The notes beneath the pieces were generated by a model. The model saw only the letters and a program-made list of their open reading frames with translations, made no database searches and was not told the DNA's origin. From Gryganskiella cystojenkinii (taxonomy: Eukaryota; Mortierellomycota; Mortierellomycetes; Mortierellales; Mortierellaceae): DNA of 29,188 nt. The stretch covers positions 6,606 through 35,793 of the forward strand of contig JAAAIG010000363.1 in assembly GCA_015852425.1 (NCBI GenBank), written 5' to 3'. The translations under genes were made by a program, and so were the position numbers. Shown here piece by piece: positions 10,741 to 18,739 of this stretch. How positions within the stretch are numbered: the stretch's first letter is position 1; every line of letters begins with the position of its first letter.

Positions 10741-11229
10741 CCTATTCAAGTTGAGACGAAATCGCCTAGAATGAAGTTGTTTTGATTATTCGCCACCAGG
10801 GACCGGCACGCGGTCATCCCGACTTTGACGAGCTTTATGCAGGTTTTGTAAGCTACATAGGCCGAGAGCGCGTTCATTCATGGCAATAAAACAGGGGATT
10901 CTTATGAATATGTTTCGGTCAATGGATCGCTTGCAAACGGTCCCGAGACCTCGACTATGACAGAAAGGCAGGAGGTGTGGCTGGCGCAGATTCGAGAGCT
11001 TGGAAAAGCGCAGGCTGAGATTATCCTCGGTCATGTGAGAGATGTGTTGCTGCCGCCGGAGAAATCATTCGGCAGTTACTCAGTATGCTGGATTTTACGA
11101 GTGTCTTTTGGAAGGAAAGTAATTTTTGCTCAAGCGTCTGTGCTTCTTCAATCCTCTCTGACAATTTTTTTGACAAAAGGCCAACGCATTCAGCAATTTC
11201 TCCTCCCACTTGTGCATCAGGCTTTTTGA

Positions 11230-11237
11230 TATAAATA
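11230..11237 (+). promoter_or_regulatory. Orphan TATA box (copy of the seven-transmembrane gene's promoter)
   Basis: TATAAATA and the following 120 bases match 13792-13921 in front of the seven-transmembrane gene. Here the sequence runs into the start of duplication unit 2 instead of a coding region, so the promoter copy appears to have lost its gene. Confidence 0.45.
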
Positions 11238-11657
11238 TGCCGAACGAGGTTCCGAATCCTCTATTTTTGTTACCATTCTCTCATCACCACTCTCATTCTC
11301 TTCTCAACGAACCATCAGAGCACCACAAAGTAGATTGTCCCCGCCGACAATTAAATTTCACTATGGATTTTTTTGACTTCACAACCTGAGAATCTTTATT
11401 TCTGCTCCATGCTCCCCTTCAGCATTCCTTTGCAAAGCTCAGCCGCTTAGTGCATAGGGAATCGATTGATCAAAGGCTTTTTCTCGACAATAAAAAAATG
11501 TGTGTGTGTGAGGCTAGCGGGGTTGAGGAAGTAGCGAGAAAGAAGCTGCGGGATAAATTAGAGGGTGTACAGCCACTCGAGTCAACCAATCATTTCGCGG
11601 CTGACGGTGGCGCATACTACCTTGGTCGAATGCAAGCGCGCCGTGTCAGTCGCATGC

Positions 11658-11804
11658 AGGTGCGGCGCCTATGCATTTCGAAAGAAGGGCGTCCAATGTT
11701 CAGGGTGCCGGTTGACGTTGGCGCATTACATTTAGTCTAATGAAGGTGCGGCGCTCATGCATTTTCGACAGCCGGGCGTCCAATGTTCAGGGTGCCGGTT
11801 TGAC
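11658..11804 (+). repeat. Two tandem promoter repeats upstream of the second peptide gene
   Basis: Counterpart of the repeats at 9121-9268, with copies starting at 11658 and 11744 (period 86). The GGTGCGGCG core is at 11659-11667, 11745-11753 and 11896-11904, with GGTACGGCG at 11934-11942. All four cores are kept in both units. Confidence 0.55.
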
Positions 11805-12086
11805 CTTACCATAAACTGGACTGTTGTCATTGCTCGCCCGCATCACAGGCTGCTTTATTGCCTTATCCAGCATTCATCCACCTTAGCCTCATGTTGGTGC
11901 GGCGTATTGGTTTCATGTACATCGTACGTTGTAGGTACGGCGTGTCCGTCCCGGGGATGTTGTGCCGTACAAAGAGACTCAACACTGAATGGCCACTCCT
12001 ACATCATGGGATGCTGGCTGCGTTTTCCAATCCAAGCAGGTTTTTTATCCTTTTGAACGGGCTGAACGAGAAACCTTTGGATTCGC

Positions 12087-12096
12087 CTATATATAC
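12087..12096 (+). promoter_or_regulatory. TATA box of the second cysteine-rich peptide gene
   Basis: CTATATATAC lies about 85 bases before the ATG at 12178, with the same downstream C-run and leader as in the first unit. Confidence 0.7.
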
Positions 12097-12177
12097 CCCC
12101 CCCTTCCAATCTCCTTCGCCCCACTTACCAACCAAACCACCTTTTCACTCACCACTTTTCACCACCAGTCATCCACC

Positions 12178-12435
12178 ATGAGGTCCTCAGTCATCGTCCT
12201 TGCCGTTTCTCTTGCTCTTGCCAGCAGTGCCTTTGCCGTGCCCGCAACGGAGGTTGCCAAGAACAACGGCGGTGCCGTCGTTAAAGCCGCTTGTTATCAC
12301 GGGAGCGATTGTGGTGGGGGCTGGGCCGGACAGTGCGAGGACTATTGCGCTCCTTATGGCGGATTTTCTCATATGACGAGCGGTGGTTGCCCTTGGTTCT
12401 CGCTCTGGAAGAAATGCTGCTGCAACAACGAATAA
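12178..12435 (+). CDS. Small secreted cysteine-rich peptide, copy 2 (85 aa, defensin-like cysteine pattern)
   Basis: Paralogue of the gene at 9642. The upstream in-frame extension back to 11989 is leader sequence, and the ATG at 12178 matches copy 1. Signal peptide 1-20 ends ASSAFA, and the pro-segment is 21-38. Eight cysteines lie at 39, 45, 53, 57, 71, 80, 81 and 82. CxxxC (53/57) and CxC (80/82) are kept, Tyr45 of copy 1 has become an eighth cysteine, and GGC at 69-71 now fits the GXC start of a gamma-core motif. One residue is deleted before the CCC cluster. Relative to copy 1 the mature part has 13 replacements and one deleted codon, but only three silent codon changes. It is probably secreted and disulfide-rich; an antimicrobial or effector role is inference. 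Confidence 0.85.
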   Translation: MRSSVIVLAVSLALASSAFAVPATEVAKNNGGAVVKAACYHGSDCGGGWAGQCEDYCAPYGGFSHMTSGGCPWFSLWKKCCCNNE

Positions 12436-12974
12436 TCGATGGTTCGCTACTCTACTCGGTGACCAGCTGGTCTACTCGGCGACTCGCAACTCTACTCAAG
12501 GTGTTTTCAATCATGCTCCCTTCTCTCTTTCTTTCTCTTATCGAAAGAACAGAATAAAAGAATGATAACCCCTCCGTTGTTCACCTGTCTCGATATGATT
12601 TTTCTGTCATGAGAGGATCGGCATCTCGATCAACTCTCACCTCTCGAATCACACGCAGAGTACTTGTGTCTTTTATGATGAGTTCGGTCGTGGAATCGGT
12701 CGACTATTCATATCAGCAGCCTAGCTTGAGAATGAGCGAGCGATCTCCCGGTTGGCCACACTGCCGTCCCATGTATCCTCGCGCGGATCAATGGTAAAGT
12801 CGAGCAAGCGCGCGCCTATCGCTTCAGAACAACACTATTCTCTGATAGCTCCCCTTAAGCTATGGAAAGAGAGGAAAGATAGAAAAAATGAGAGAGAGAT
12901 CTTGTTTGTAAGAACAGATCTGTAGAGGTGTGGAGCACACACAGATCGATCTTTACTTTACGCAAGGCTTTTTT

Positions 12975-13290
12975 TTATCCGTTCAAGTTACCCAAGATAA
13001 TGCTTGTGGTTGAAGATTGGATCAACTTATTATACACGGCCTGCACACTGATCAAGGAGGCGTCCGAGCTCAACAACAAGGCAGTGATATTAACAATATG
13101 AGGGGTAGCCAAGGAAATATCGCGGAAATCGTGTTGGTCGCGGTCGAGGATCCTTCCCACTCTTGATGGGGATTTATGTTCAAGCAGACGATCTCGTAAT
13201 GGTTATCGTTCAGTTGTCGCACGTAATTGTAGTTGCGTTGCTCGACACTGAGGGTTTTGGGGATCTTGGACTGACACCTGTATTCAACTT
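12975..13290 (-). pseudogene. Decayed minus-strand gene in unit 2
   Basis: Counterpart of the remnant at 10442-10740. On the minus strand it reads EYRCQSKIPKTLSVEQRNY, then YEIVCLNINPHQEW, and after a frame change GRILDRDQHDFRDIS. The amino-acid differences from unit 1 are often conservative, and the two units carry different small indels, so decay continued after the duplication. The original function is not recognisable. Confidence 0.3.
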
Positions 13291-13791
13291 GAGACGAAAT
13301 CGCCTAGAATGAAGTTGTTTTGATTAATCGCCACACACGGCCATCCCGACGTTTGGCGAGCTTTATGCAGGTTTTCTAAGCTACATAGGCCGGGAGCGCG
13401 TTCGTGGCAATAAAACAGCGGATTAATATGAGTATGTTTCGGTCAATGGATCACTTTCAAATGGTTCCGAGCCCTCGACTATGACAGGAAGGCAGAAGGT
13501 GTGACTGGCGCAGATTCGAGAGCTTGGAAAAGCGCAGGCGGGGACTTTCCTCCAGTTATGTGAGAGAGATGTGTCGCTGCCGCTGGAGAAAATGGCATTG
13601 GAGATTTTAAGGACTTGTAGAATGGCAGTTACTCTGTATGCCGGATTTTACGGAGGTGCACGAGTGTCTTTTGGAAGGAAAGTATTATTTGTTCAAGCGT
13701 CTGTGCTTCTTCAATCCCCTCTGACAATATTTTTGTTTTCGTCCAACGCATTCAGCAATTTCTCCTCCCACTTGTGCATCAAGCTTTTTGA

Positions 13792-13799
13792 TATAAATA
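13792..13799 (+). promoter_or_regulatory. TATA box of the seven-transmembrane protein gene
   Basis: TATAAATA lies about 185 bases before the ATG at 13982. A CT/CA-rich leader (TCTCATCACCACTCTCATTC) follows, as is usual for fungal promoters. The element sits inside duplication unit 2. Confidence 0.45.
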
Positions 13800-13981
13800 T
13801 GCCGAACGAGGTTCCGAATCCTCTATTTTTGTTACCATTCTCTCATCACCACTCTCATTCTCTTCTCAACGAACCATCAGAGCACCACAAAGTAAATTGT
13901 CCTCGCCGACATTTAAATTTCTCGGTTCCGCACTCAATAAAACGCCTCACAACACAAAACAACAGCAAAGCAATAGATACA

Positions 13982-15014
13982 ATGGCGAACGCAGATGAGA
14001 TTCTGTCGATCGTTATCCTGATCTGTTTCGCTGCCCTCCTCGCACAATTTGTCTTTCGGTATCTCCGATCCGGATGGGGACTTTACATCTACATCTCTGT
14101 CTTATGCGTCATTCGAGGTATGTCCTTACGCCACACTCTCAAAGTGGATGAATCAACCAAGTTCTCTCACTCCTGTCTCTTTCTCCTCGCAGAGCTTTAC
14201 TAGCTTTACTAACTACCGCCGTTCGTTCCTATTAAAAATGGGGTTTCTTGATATAGTCGTCGCTTATGGTATTAAAGCTTACATCGATGGTGGAGCGATC
14301 GACCGTGCGACGGACCCAAAGACTTACAGAGATCTCGAGATTGTTGAACTGATCTGCATCTCGATCGGATCCATTTTTTACTTCAAGCTAATCGCCCGTC
14401 TCTACGAGTCCATCCTCCCAAAACTCCGAGCCCAGACCCAAGAAGGACCCGATCTCTTTGAACGCACCATGGTCCAACAAAACAAACTCTTTCTCCTCCC
14501 CTTGGTCATCTTGGCCATTGTCGGTGCAGTCATTTCCACGCCGGATCATACAGAGTCCCAGCAAAACACGGGTGGCACGCTCCACAAAATTAGCATCTCT
14601 TTGTTGATGTTGATAGGGATCTGGTATCTCTACCAGGGGCATCTCTACCGACAACGATACAGTGCCAGCCGCCGGGCCTTTACAATCGCCATGACCGCCA
14701 CGGCTATCTTTGATCTCTCTTTGATCTACAAGTTGATCTACACTTTCTGGCCCGCGGCCATGACCTTTACGGCTGTTTATTTCTTGTTCTCGCCCTTGTT
14801 GGAACTGACGGCATTGACGGTCTTGTCAGTAGATCTGCAGGCCTACTTCTTGGGACAGATAACGGTTGAGGAGGACACTGAGATTATTCAACCAGTTGTA
14901 GTGGGCGCCAACAACCCTGGTTATTTCCAACCCGTTCCCTGTTTTGACGCTCAGCAACCTCAACAATCTCCTTCTGCTCAGCAAATACAGTATCCACCCC
15001 AACAACAGTATTAG
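13982..15014 (+). CDS. Seven-transmembrane protein, RTA1/DUF7702-like topology (2 exons, 297 aa)
   Basis: Model: exons 13982-14117 and 14257-15014, joined in phase 1 (donor GTATGT, branch-like CTAAC at about 14207, acceptor TATAG). The join reads CVIR-VVAYGIKAYIDGG and keeps the frame. A stronger-looking acceptor at 14191-14192 (CTCCTCGCAG) would run into a stop after two full codons. About seven hydrophobic helices are visible: residues 6-28, 33-56, about 72-98, 118-136, 152-172, 184-206 and 210-240. A Gln/Pro-rich cytoplasmic tail follows (NNPGYFQP, QYPPQQQY). Topology and length suit small fungal seven-helix families such as RTA1 or DUF7702. The exact family and the transported or sensed molecule are unknown. 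The promoter lies inside duplication unit 2. Confidence 0.72.
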
Positions 15015-15907
15015 TCCCAGGGTGCTGATACATACTTCAAGTAGAGGAAGTCGGGATCTTGTTAGCAGCATACATTTCCTCGCTTTGTCCCCGATTTTCT
15101 TTCCTTGTCCGCGCATGAATACCACCCCCTCTCCCTCAGTCTCACTGTAAAACCTTTTTACAAAAAACAGCATTCAGCATACCCACATTTCCAAATCCAG
15201 CATACTAATAAATCTTCTCTGAAGGATGACAAAAGTCTCGCATGTGACCGCCGCAGGAGACCAAAGAATTTAGTCCGTGTGAAATCGATGGTTTGTTCTT
15301 GTTGATGTCGATGGGATGAGGGACGCTGAGATAATGTCGCTGTGATTGTGCTTGTCTAGTTGGTCCTACATTATCGAAATAAGGGCTGCTTCGGAAGGTC
15401 CATGTACAGGGTAGACGCCATGTTTTTTGCGAGTGAAAATCACCACCCAGCTTGTTTGCCGGATGGTTTAATTCTATACCGGTAAGTACATATAAAAAAA
15501 GGAGGGGTTGAGGATAATCTCTACAGTTGTTCACGATTATGCACTTTGTCAATGATGGAGAGAACAATGTTTCGCGTCTCGATCCAAACCTGCAGTAGAT
15601 GCATGACTGGGAATGACGTCTTTTTTCCTGGCCTTATCAAGAACCGCTCCTGGAGGCTTGGACATTTGCCTCGGCCCGTTGATAGCATCATGGTAAAACA
15701 AGCGGGGGTGGGATGCGGTTCTTGGTAGGCGTCACCAGAGAGATGTTTTCTTCTTCGGATCGGCACCAACCGTTGTTACCAGTTGTGGTGAACAATCTCA
15801 TTCATTCCCATGGCCTTTGGAATCAAACGTCTTTTCTCTCTTCCTTTTCTTTCTTCGACTTTTTATTCTTCTATCTCTCTCTTTCTCTCTCTTTTCTATT
15901 TTTCTAA
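15015..15907. other. Convergent intergenic region
   Basis: This lies between the 3' ends of the seven-transmembrane gene (+) and the F-box gene (-). The right end (15836-15905) is rich in CTTT and CTCTCT tracts. A 120-codon open frame on the minus strand (15205-15567) lacks any recognisable feature and is not called. No gene, RNA or mobile element is seen. Confidence 0.45.
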
Positions 15908-18739
15908 TTATCCCTCGACCCTCAGACTCGTCAAGTGCAACCACTCGAGTCGCTCAAGCTTCTTGGTCACAACCCGAACCAGGGCTAGATCGACCACATC
16001 CAGTCTCAACTCGAGTCGCTCAATCGACTTCATCTGCTCGACAGCCAACAAGATCCCTCCGATCGATGTCCCGACAGTCTCGAGCAATGTCAGTACTTTC
16101 AGCTGCGTACAATGATCCGCAATCTGACGCAGGGCCAGGTCCGGGATCTGCCAATCCCCCGAAAGATGAAGGATCCGGAGTCGACGTAGCTTTGCAATCC
16201 GATGCATTTCTCGGGACCGGATGTAAAACAAGAGGTTTGAACCGGGATCTTGAAACCGAAGCGAGGGTGCGGGACTACTGTTCTGACTACTGCTGCCGCT
16301 GATATGACCGGTCATCGGAGCAGGAACCGCCGGAGAGAACATGGACGCGAGCGGCGAGACTGTGGACGTGAATGTACTATTGGAATCCTGTACAGACGCC
16401 GCTGTATCTGTCAAATGACTTGCGGGCGACGAAGAAGAAAAGATTGACAGCCATAATTCCTCAATCGCAGGACATCCCGAAAGCGAATCCAGACTGAAAT
16501 GCAAACTGATCTCGCCCACGAGTTTTAACCGCGTCAATTGCCGCATGGTCCATTGGAAATCCAACGTGGTCGGTTGCCAAATCCTTAACCGAGAATAGAC
16601 CTCCAGGTCTTTTAAAGTATCCTGAAATGCAAACGCGGCATCATGAACACATTCCATCAGTTCGAGTGTGGGACCCTGGAGATGGATTTGTCGGATTTTG
16701 GGCAGTCGTTTCGTTCGTGGGCCTGCCAGGATGGGGGTACGGATCTGAGCCGTTTTTTTTTCAAGGGCTGCCCAACGAAACACGTCTGAACGACGAATCG
16801 GGATCCGGAGCTGTTGGAGATTGCGACATTTTTCTAAAGAGACCGCCAACCTCGCCGCGGGCGACTCTGCCGATTCCGAGGCTGGGAAATGAAATGAGAG
16901 CCAGAGGTATTGTAATTTCGAAAGAGGTAATCGGTCCATGTAGAGGATACAAGAGGGCCAGGCCAGGGCATCGATTCGTTCAAGGTCCTTGATCGCGTCC
17001 AGGATCGAGAGGATATGGTCATGCATCGCCAGTGGTCGGGTATAGGCCGCAAAGGGTGTGGGCATAGCATTCGAGACGACCATGTTGGGTATATTGGCAT
17101 GCTTTGGCACTGGAATTGATTTCCGTCCCGAGAGGGTAGTGGGCGTGCTGTTGCCGGGGGAGGGGATGAGGGTGGCCGAAGAGGTGATGGTGGATCCTGC
17201 ATTGCTACTGGTGCTGCTGTTGCTACCGCTGGCGACCTTGAACGGTGAGGTGAGCGAGAGTGGTGGAGCCTTGATGGGTGTCGCAGTCGAGTCTGCAGTA
17301 GCTGTCGACCACAAAGGGTTCGTTGCCGTCTCGGATCCTGTCGAGGCAAAGGAAACGCCCTTGGACTCTGCTAAGGTGATCCCCTTCAGGATCGGTCCGA
17401 ACAACATTCGATGAGACTTGACAAAATCCAGGATCAAATCCACGCGAAACTCCTGGTCCAGTTCCGTCAGCTCGAGTCGAGTCACTTTAGCAAGACTCGC
17501 CACGATCTTATCCGCGTGTTCAACTGTATGCGGCGCCGACAGGGAAAGCTTCTCGATATGAGGTCCACCATGGGTCATGAACGCTCTCTGGATCTGGTAA
17601 AGAACTTTGAAAGCCTCCTTATCCGGTACCGGGAACGGATAAATCGGTTGACTATCCTCATCAAGATTTGAGCACCGGACCAGATCTGCAAACAATAAGG
17701 CAAAACATCGAATCATGATGTGGTGGCTGCCGTGGTCCGTATAGTGCTCGAGGTAATCGACCTTGCATGGTGGGCGGATCCAGTGTTGCCCGTAACCTGG
17801 GTAGCGAAGTGCAGGTAACCGGGCCTGGAGTTTATCTGTACAGGCGATCAACAATTGTAGGAGTCGGGCCATCTTGGAGAGTTTTAATTGCTCGAGCGCG
17901 ACATTGACAACGATCGGGCTGGGTTTCTTGGACAAAGGATTGGCCATGGAGTAATTCGAGGTCCAAGGAGAAGTCGAGGGGATGAGCGCAGGGTTGAAAT
18001 GATGACTCGAGGTTGTCGTCGTCGTGTTTTTATTCAAAAAGTGTCCGGCCGTTGGTTGAGCCGAGGAAGAGACACGTCGATGAAGGGTCGGCGGGTTGCT
18101 GCTATAGCCTAAAGAAGGAGGTCGATCATGGCTGCGACGACTGAGAGAGGACCGGTGTCGAGGAATGTGTTTTTTGGCCGTGTTGTTGATGATAGCCGTG
18201 GCGACGCTGCCTGCGGTCGTGGCGCTCGTGCGGTCTGAATCGCAGGTTGAGGCAATAGAGGAAGCAGAGGAGGTGGAGGCGGAAGAGGAGGAGAGGATGT
18301 TTTTGGATTGGAGGGTGTGGGCGGCGTAATCTGTTGATGGTATTGTTGCCGGGTCAGGATTATTATGCTCATGCTGGGGGTATGTGCGAATATAAGTAAA
18401 AGCGACAACGCGCTGTTGCTGCTTTTGAGGTTGAGGTTGTGGTTGTTGCTGTTGCTGTTGCGACTGTCTAGAAACTGAACTTTGACGGGTTTGTTGTTGT
18501 TGTTGTTGTTGTTGTTGTTGATGTGGGAGAGACGATGAGGAGGACGAAGAAGCAGAGGAAGAGGAGGAAAGACGCCAACTGTCAAAATTCAAAATCGCTC
18601 GGAACGGTGAGCGATAGAGAGTCGGAACGGTGTTGAAAAAGAGAGCGCGACAGACGAGGAGGAGGCTGTGCTGGTCCGGAAGATCTAGATAGACGAGGAC
18701 GTGACGGAGACAGGTCTCTGGGATCGAGGCCAGGGACAT
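15908..18739 (-). CDS. F-box protein with long disordered insert and leucine-rich C-terminal half (943 aa)
   Basis: Single-exon gene. The start is placed at the ATG whose product begins MSLASIPETCLRHVLVYLD, although the frame stays open for 37 more codons upstream with leader-like Phe/Ser composition. Residues 1-46 match an F-box (IPETCLRHVLVYLDLPDQHS, then LVCRALFFNTVPTLYRSPF), which docks on Skp1 in SCF ubiquitin ligases. Residues about 57-300 are Ser/Gln/Thr-rich and disordered, including a pure run of ten Gln. The C-terminal half has leucine-rich-repeat-like strings (LEKCRNLQQLRIPI, LRRLRILHLSGDW, SIERLELRLDVVDLAL) that probably bind substrate. The segment at about 500-590 is another Ser/Thr/Pro-rich insert. 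Substrates cannot be inferred. No intron is required. Confidence 0.8.
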   Translation of the reverse strand: MSLASIPETCLRHVLVYLDLPDQHSLLLVCRALFFNTVPTLYRSPFRAILNFDSWRLSSSSSASSSSSSSLPHQQQQQQQQQQTRQSSVSRQSQQQQQQPQPQPQKQQQRVVAFTYIRTYPQHEHNNPDPATIPSTDYAAHTLQSKNILSSSSASTSSASSIASTCDSDRTSATTAGSVATAIINNTAKKHIPRHRSSLSRRSHDRPPSLGYSSNPPTLHRRVSSSAQPTAGHFLNKNTTTTTSSHHFNPALIPSTSPWTSNYSMANPLSKKPSPIVVNVALEQLKLSKMARLLQLLIACTDKLQARLPALRYPGYGQHWIRPPCKVDYLEHYTDHGSHHIMIRCFALLFADLVRCSNLDEDSQPIYPFPVPDKEAFKVLYQIQRAFMTHGGPHIEKLSLSAPHTVEHADKIVASLAKVTRLELTELDQEFRVDLILDFVKSHRMLFGPILKGITLAESKGVSFASTGSETATNPLWSTATADSTATPIKAPPLSLTSPFKVASGSNSSTSSNAGSTITSSATLIPSPGNSTPTTLSGRKSIPVPKHANIPNMVVSNAMPTPFAAYTRPLAMHDHILSILDAIKDLERIDALAWPSCILYMDRLPLSKLQYLWLSFHFPASESAESPAARLAVSLEKCRNLQQLRIPIRRSDVFRWAALEKKTAQIRTPILAGPRTKRLPKIRQIHLQGPTLELMECVHDAAFAFQDTLKDLEVYSRLRIWQPTTLDFQWTMRQLTRLKLVGEISLHFSLDSLSGCPAIEELWLSIFSSSSPASHLTDTAASVQDSNSTFTSTVSPLASMFSPAVPAPMTGHISGSSSQNSSPAPSLRFQDPGSNLLFYIRSREMHRIAKLRRLRILHLSGDWQIPDLALRQIADHCTQLKVLTLLETVGTSIGGILLAVEQMKSIERLELRLDVVDLALVRVVTKKLERLEWLHLTSLRVEG
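18491..18520. repeat. (TTG)10 microsatellite encoding polyglutamine
   Basis: Ten perfect TTG units on the plus strand, read as CAA codons for Gln in the F-box gene on the minus strand. Uninterrupted identical codons make this tract prone to length change between strains. Confidence 0.85.

Larger units (their letters stand above)
8849..11358 (+). repeat. Segmental tandem duplication, unit 1 (about 2.51 kb)
   Basis: This block matches the next block (11359-13921) in direct orientation. It starts at CACTATGGA just before TTTTTTGACTTCACAACC and ends at a run reading TTAAATTTC. It contains the promoter repeats, the first cysteine-rich peptide gene, a stretch of about 430 bases that appears identical to unit 2, a decayed minus-strand gene and a copy of the promoter of the downstream seven-transmembrane gene. 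Divergence is uneven along the block. Confidence 0.9.
11359..13921 (+). repeat. Segmental tandem duplication, unit 2 (about 2.56 kb)
   Basis: Direct repeat of 8849-11358, offset about 2510 bases at the left end and about 2562 at the right end. The right boundary (AAATTTC at 13915-13921) falls in the leader of the seven-transmembrane gene, about 60 bases before its ATG. Unit 2 is therefore contiguous with an intact neighbour and may be the ancestral copy. Nearly identical tracts alternate with tracts that carry many substitutions and small indels. Confidence 0.9.

Noticed and set aside
11989..12177. 63-codon extension upstream of the second peptide's ATG
   Set aside because: It crosses the TATA box and leader, is not open in the same way in copy 1, and would bury the signal peptide.
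10076..12797. Identical 62-codon open frames at 10076-10264 and 12609-12797
   Set aside because: The DNA itself appears identical across the tract, so amino-acid identity is no evidence of coding. There is no signal peptide or domain, and the frames lie in the 3' flank of the peptide genes.
8849..13921. Interpreting the 2.5-kb repeats as a mobile element or CRISPR-like array
   Set aside because: There are only two long direct copies, with no terminal repeats, transposase, target-site duplication or short spaced repeats. A segmental duplication explains them.
13571..13981. In-frame open extension upstream of the seven-transmembrane protein's ATG
   Set aside because: It runs through the TATA box and leader. 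The ATG at 13982 in context ACAATGGCG gives a sensible first membrane helix.
15205..15567. 120-codon open frame on the minus strand
   Set aside because: Its composition is ordinary for random sequence and it has no domain. It lies in a convergent 3' region.
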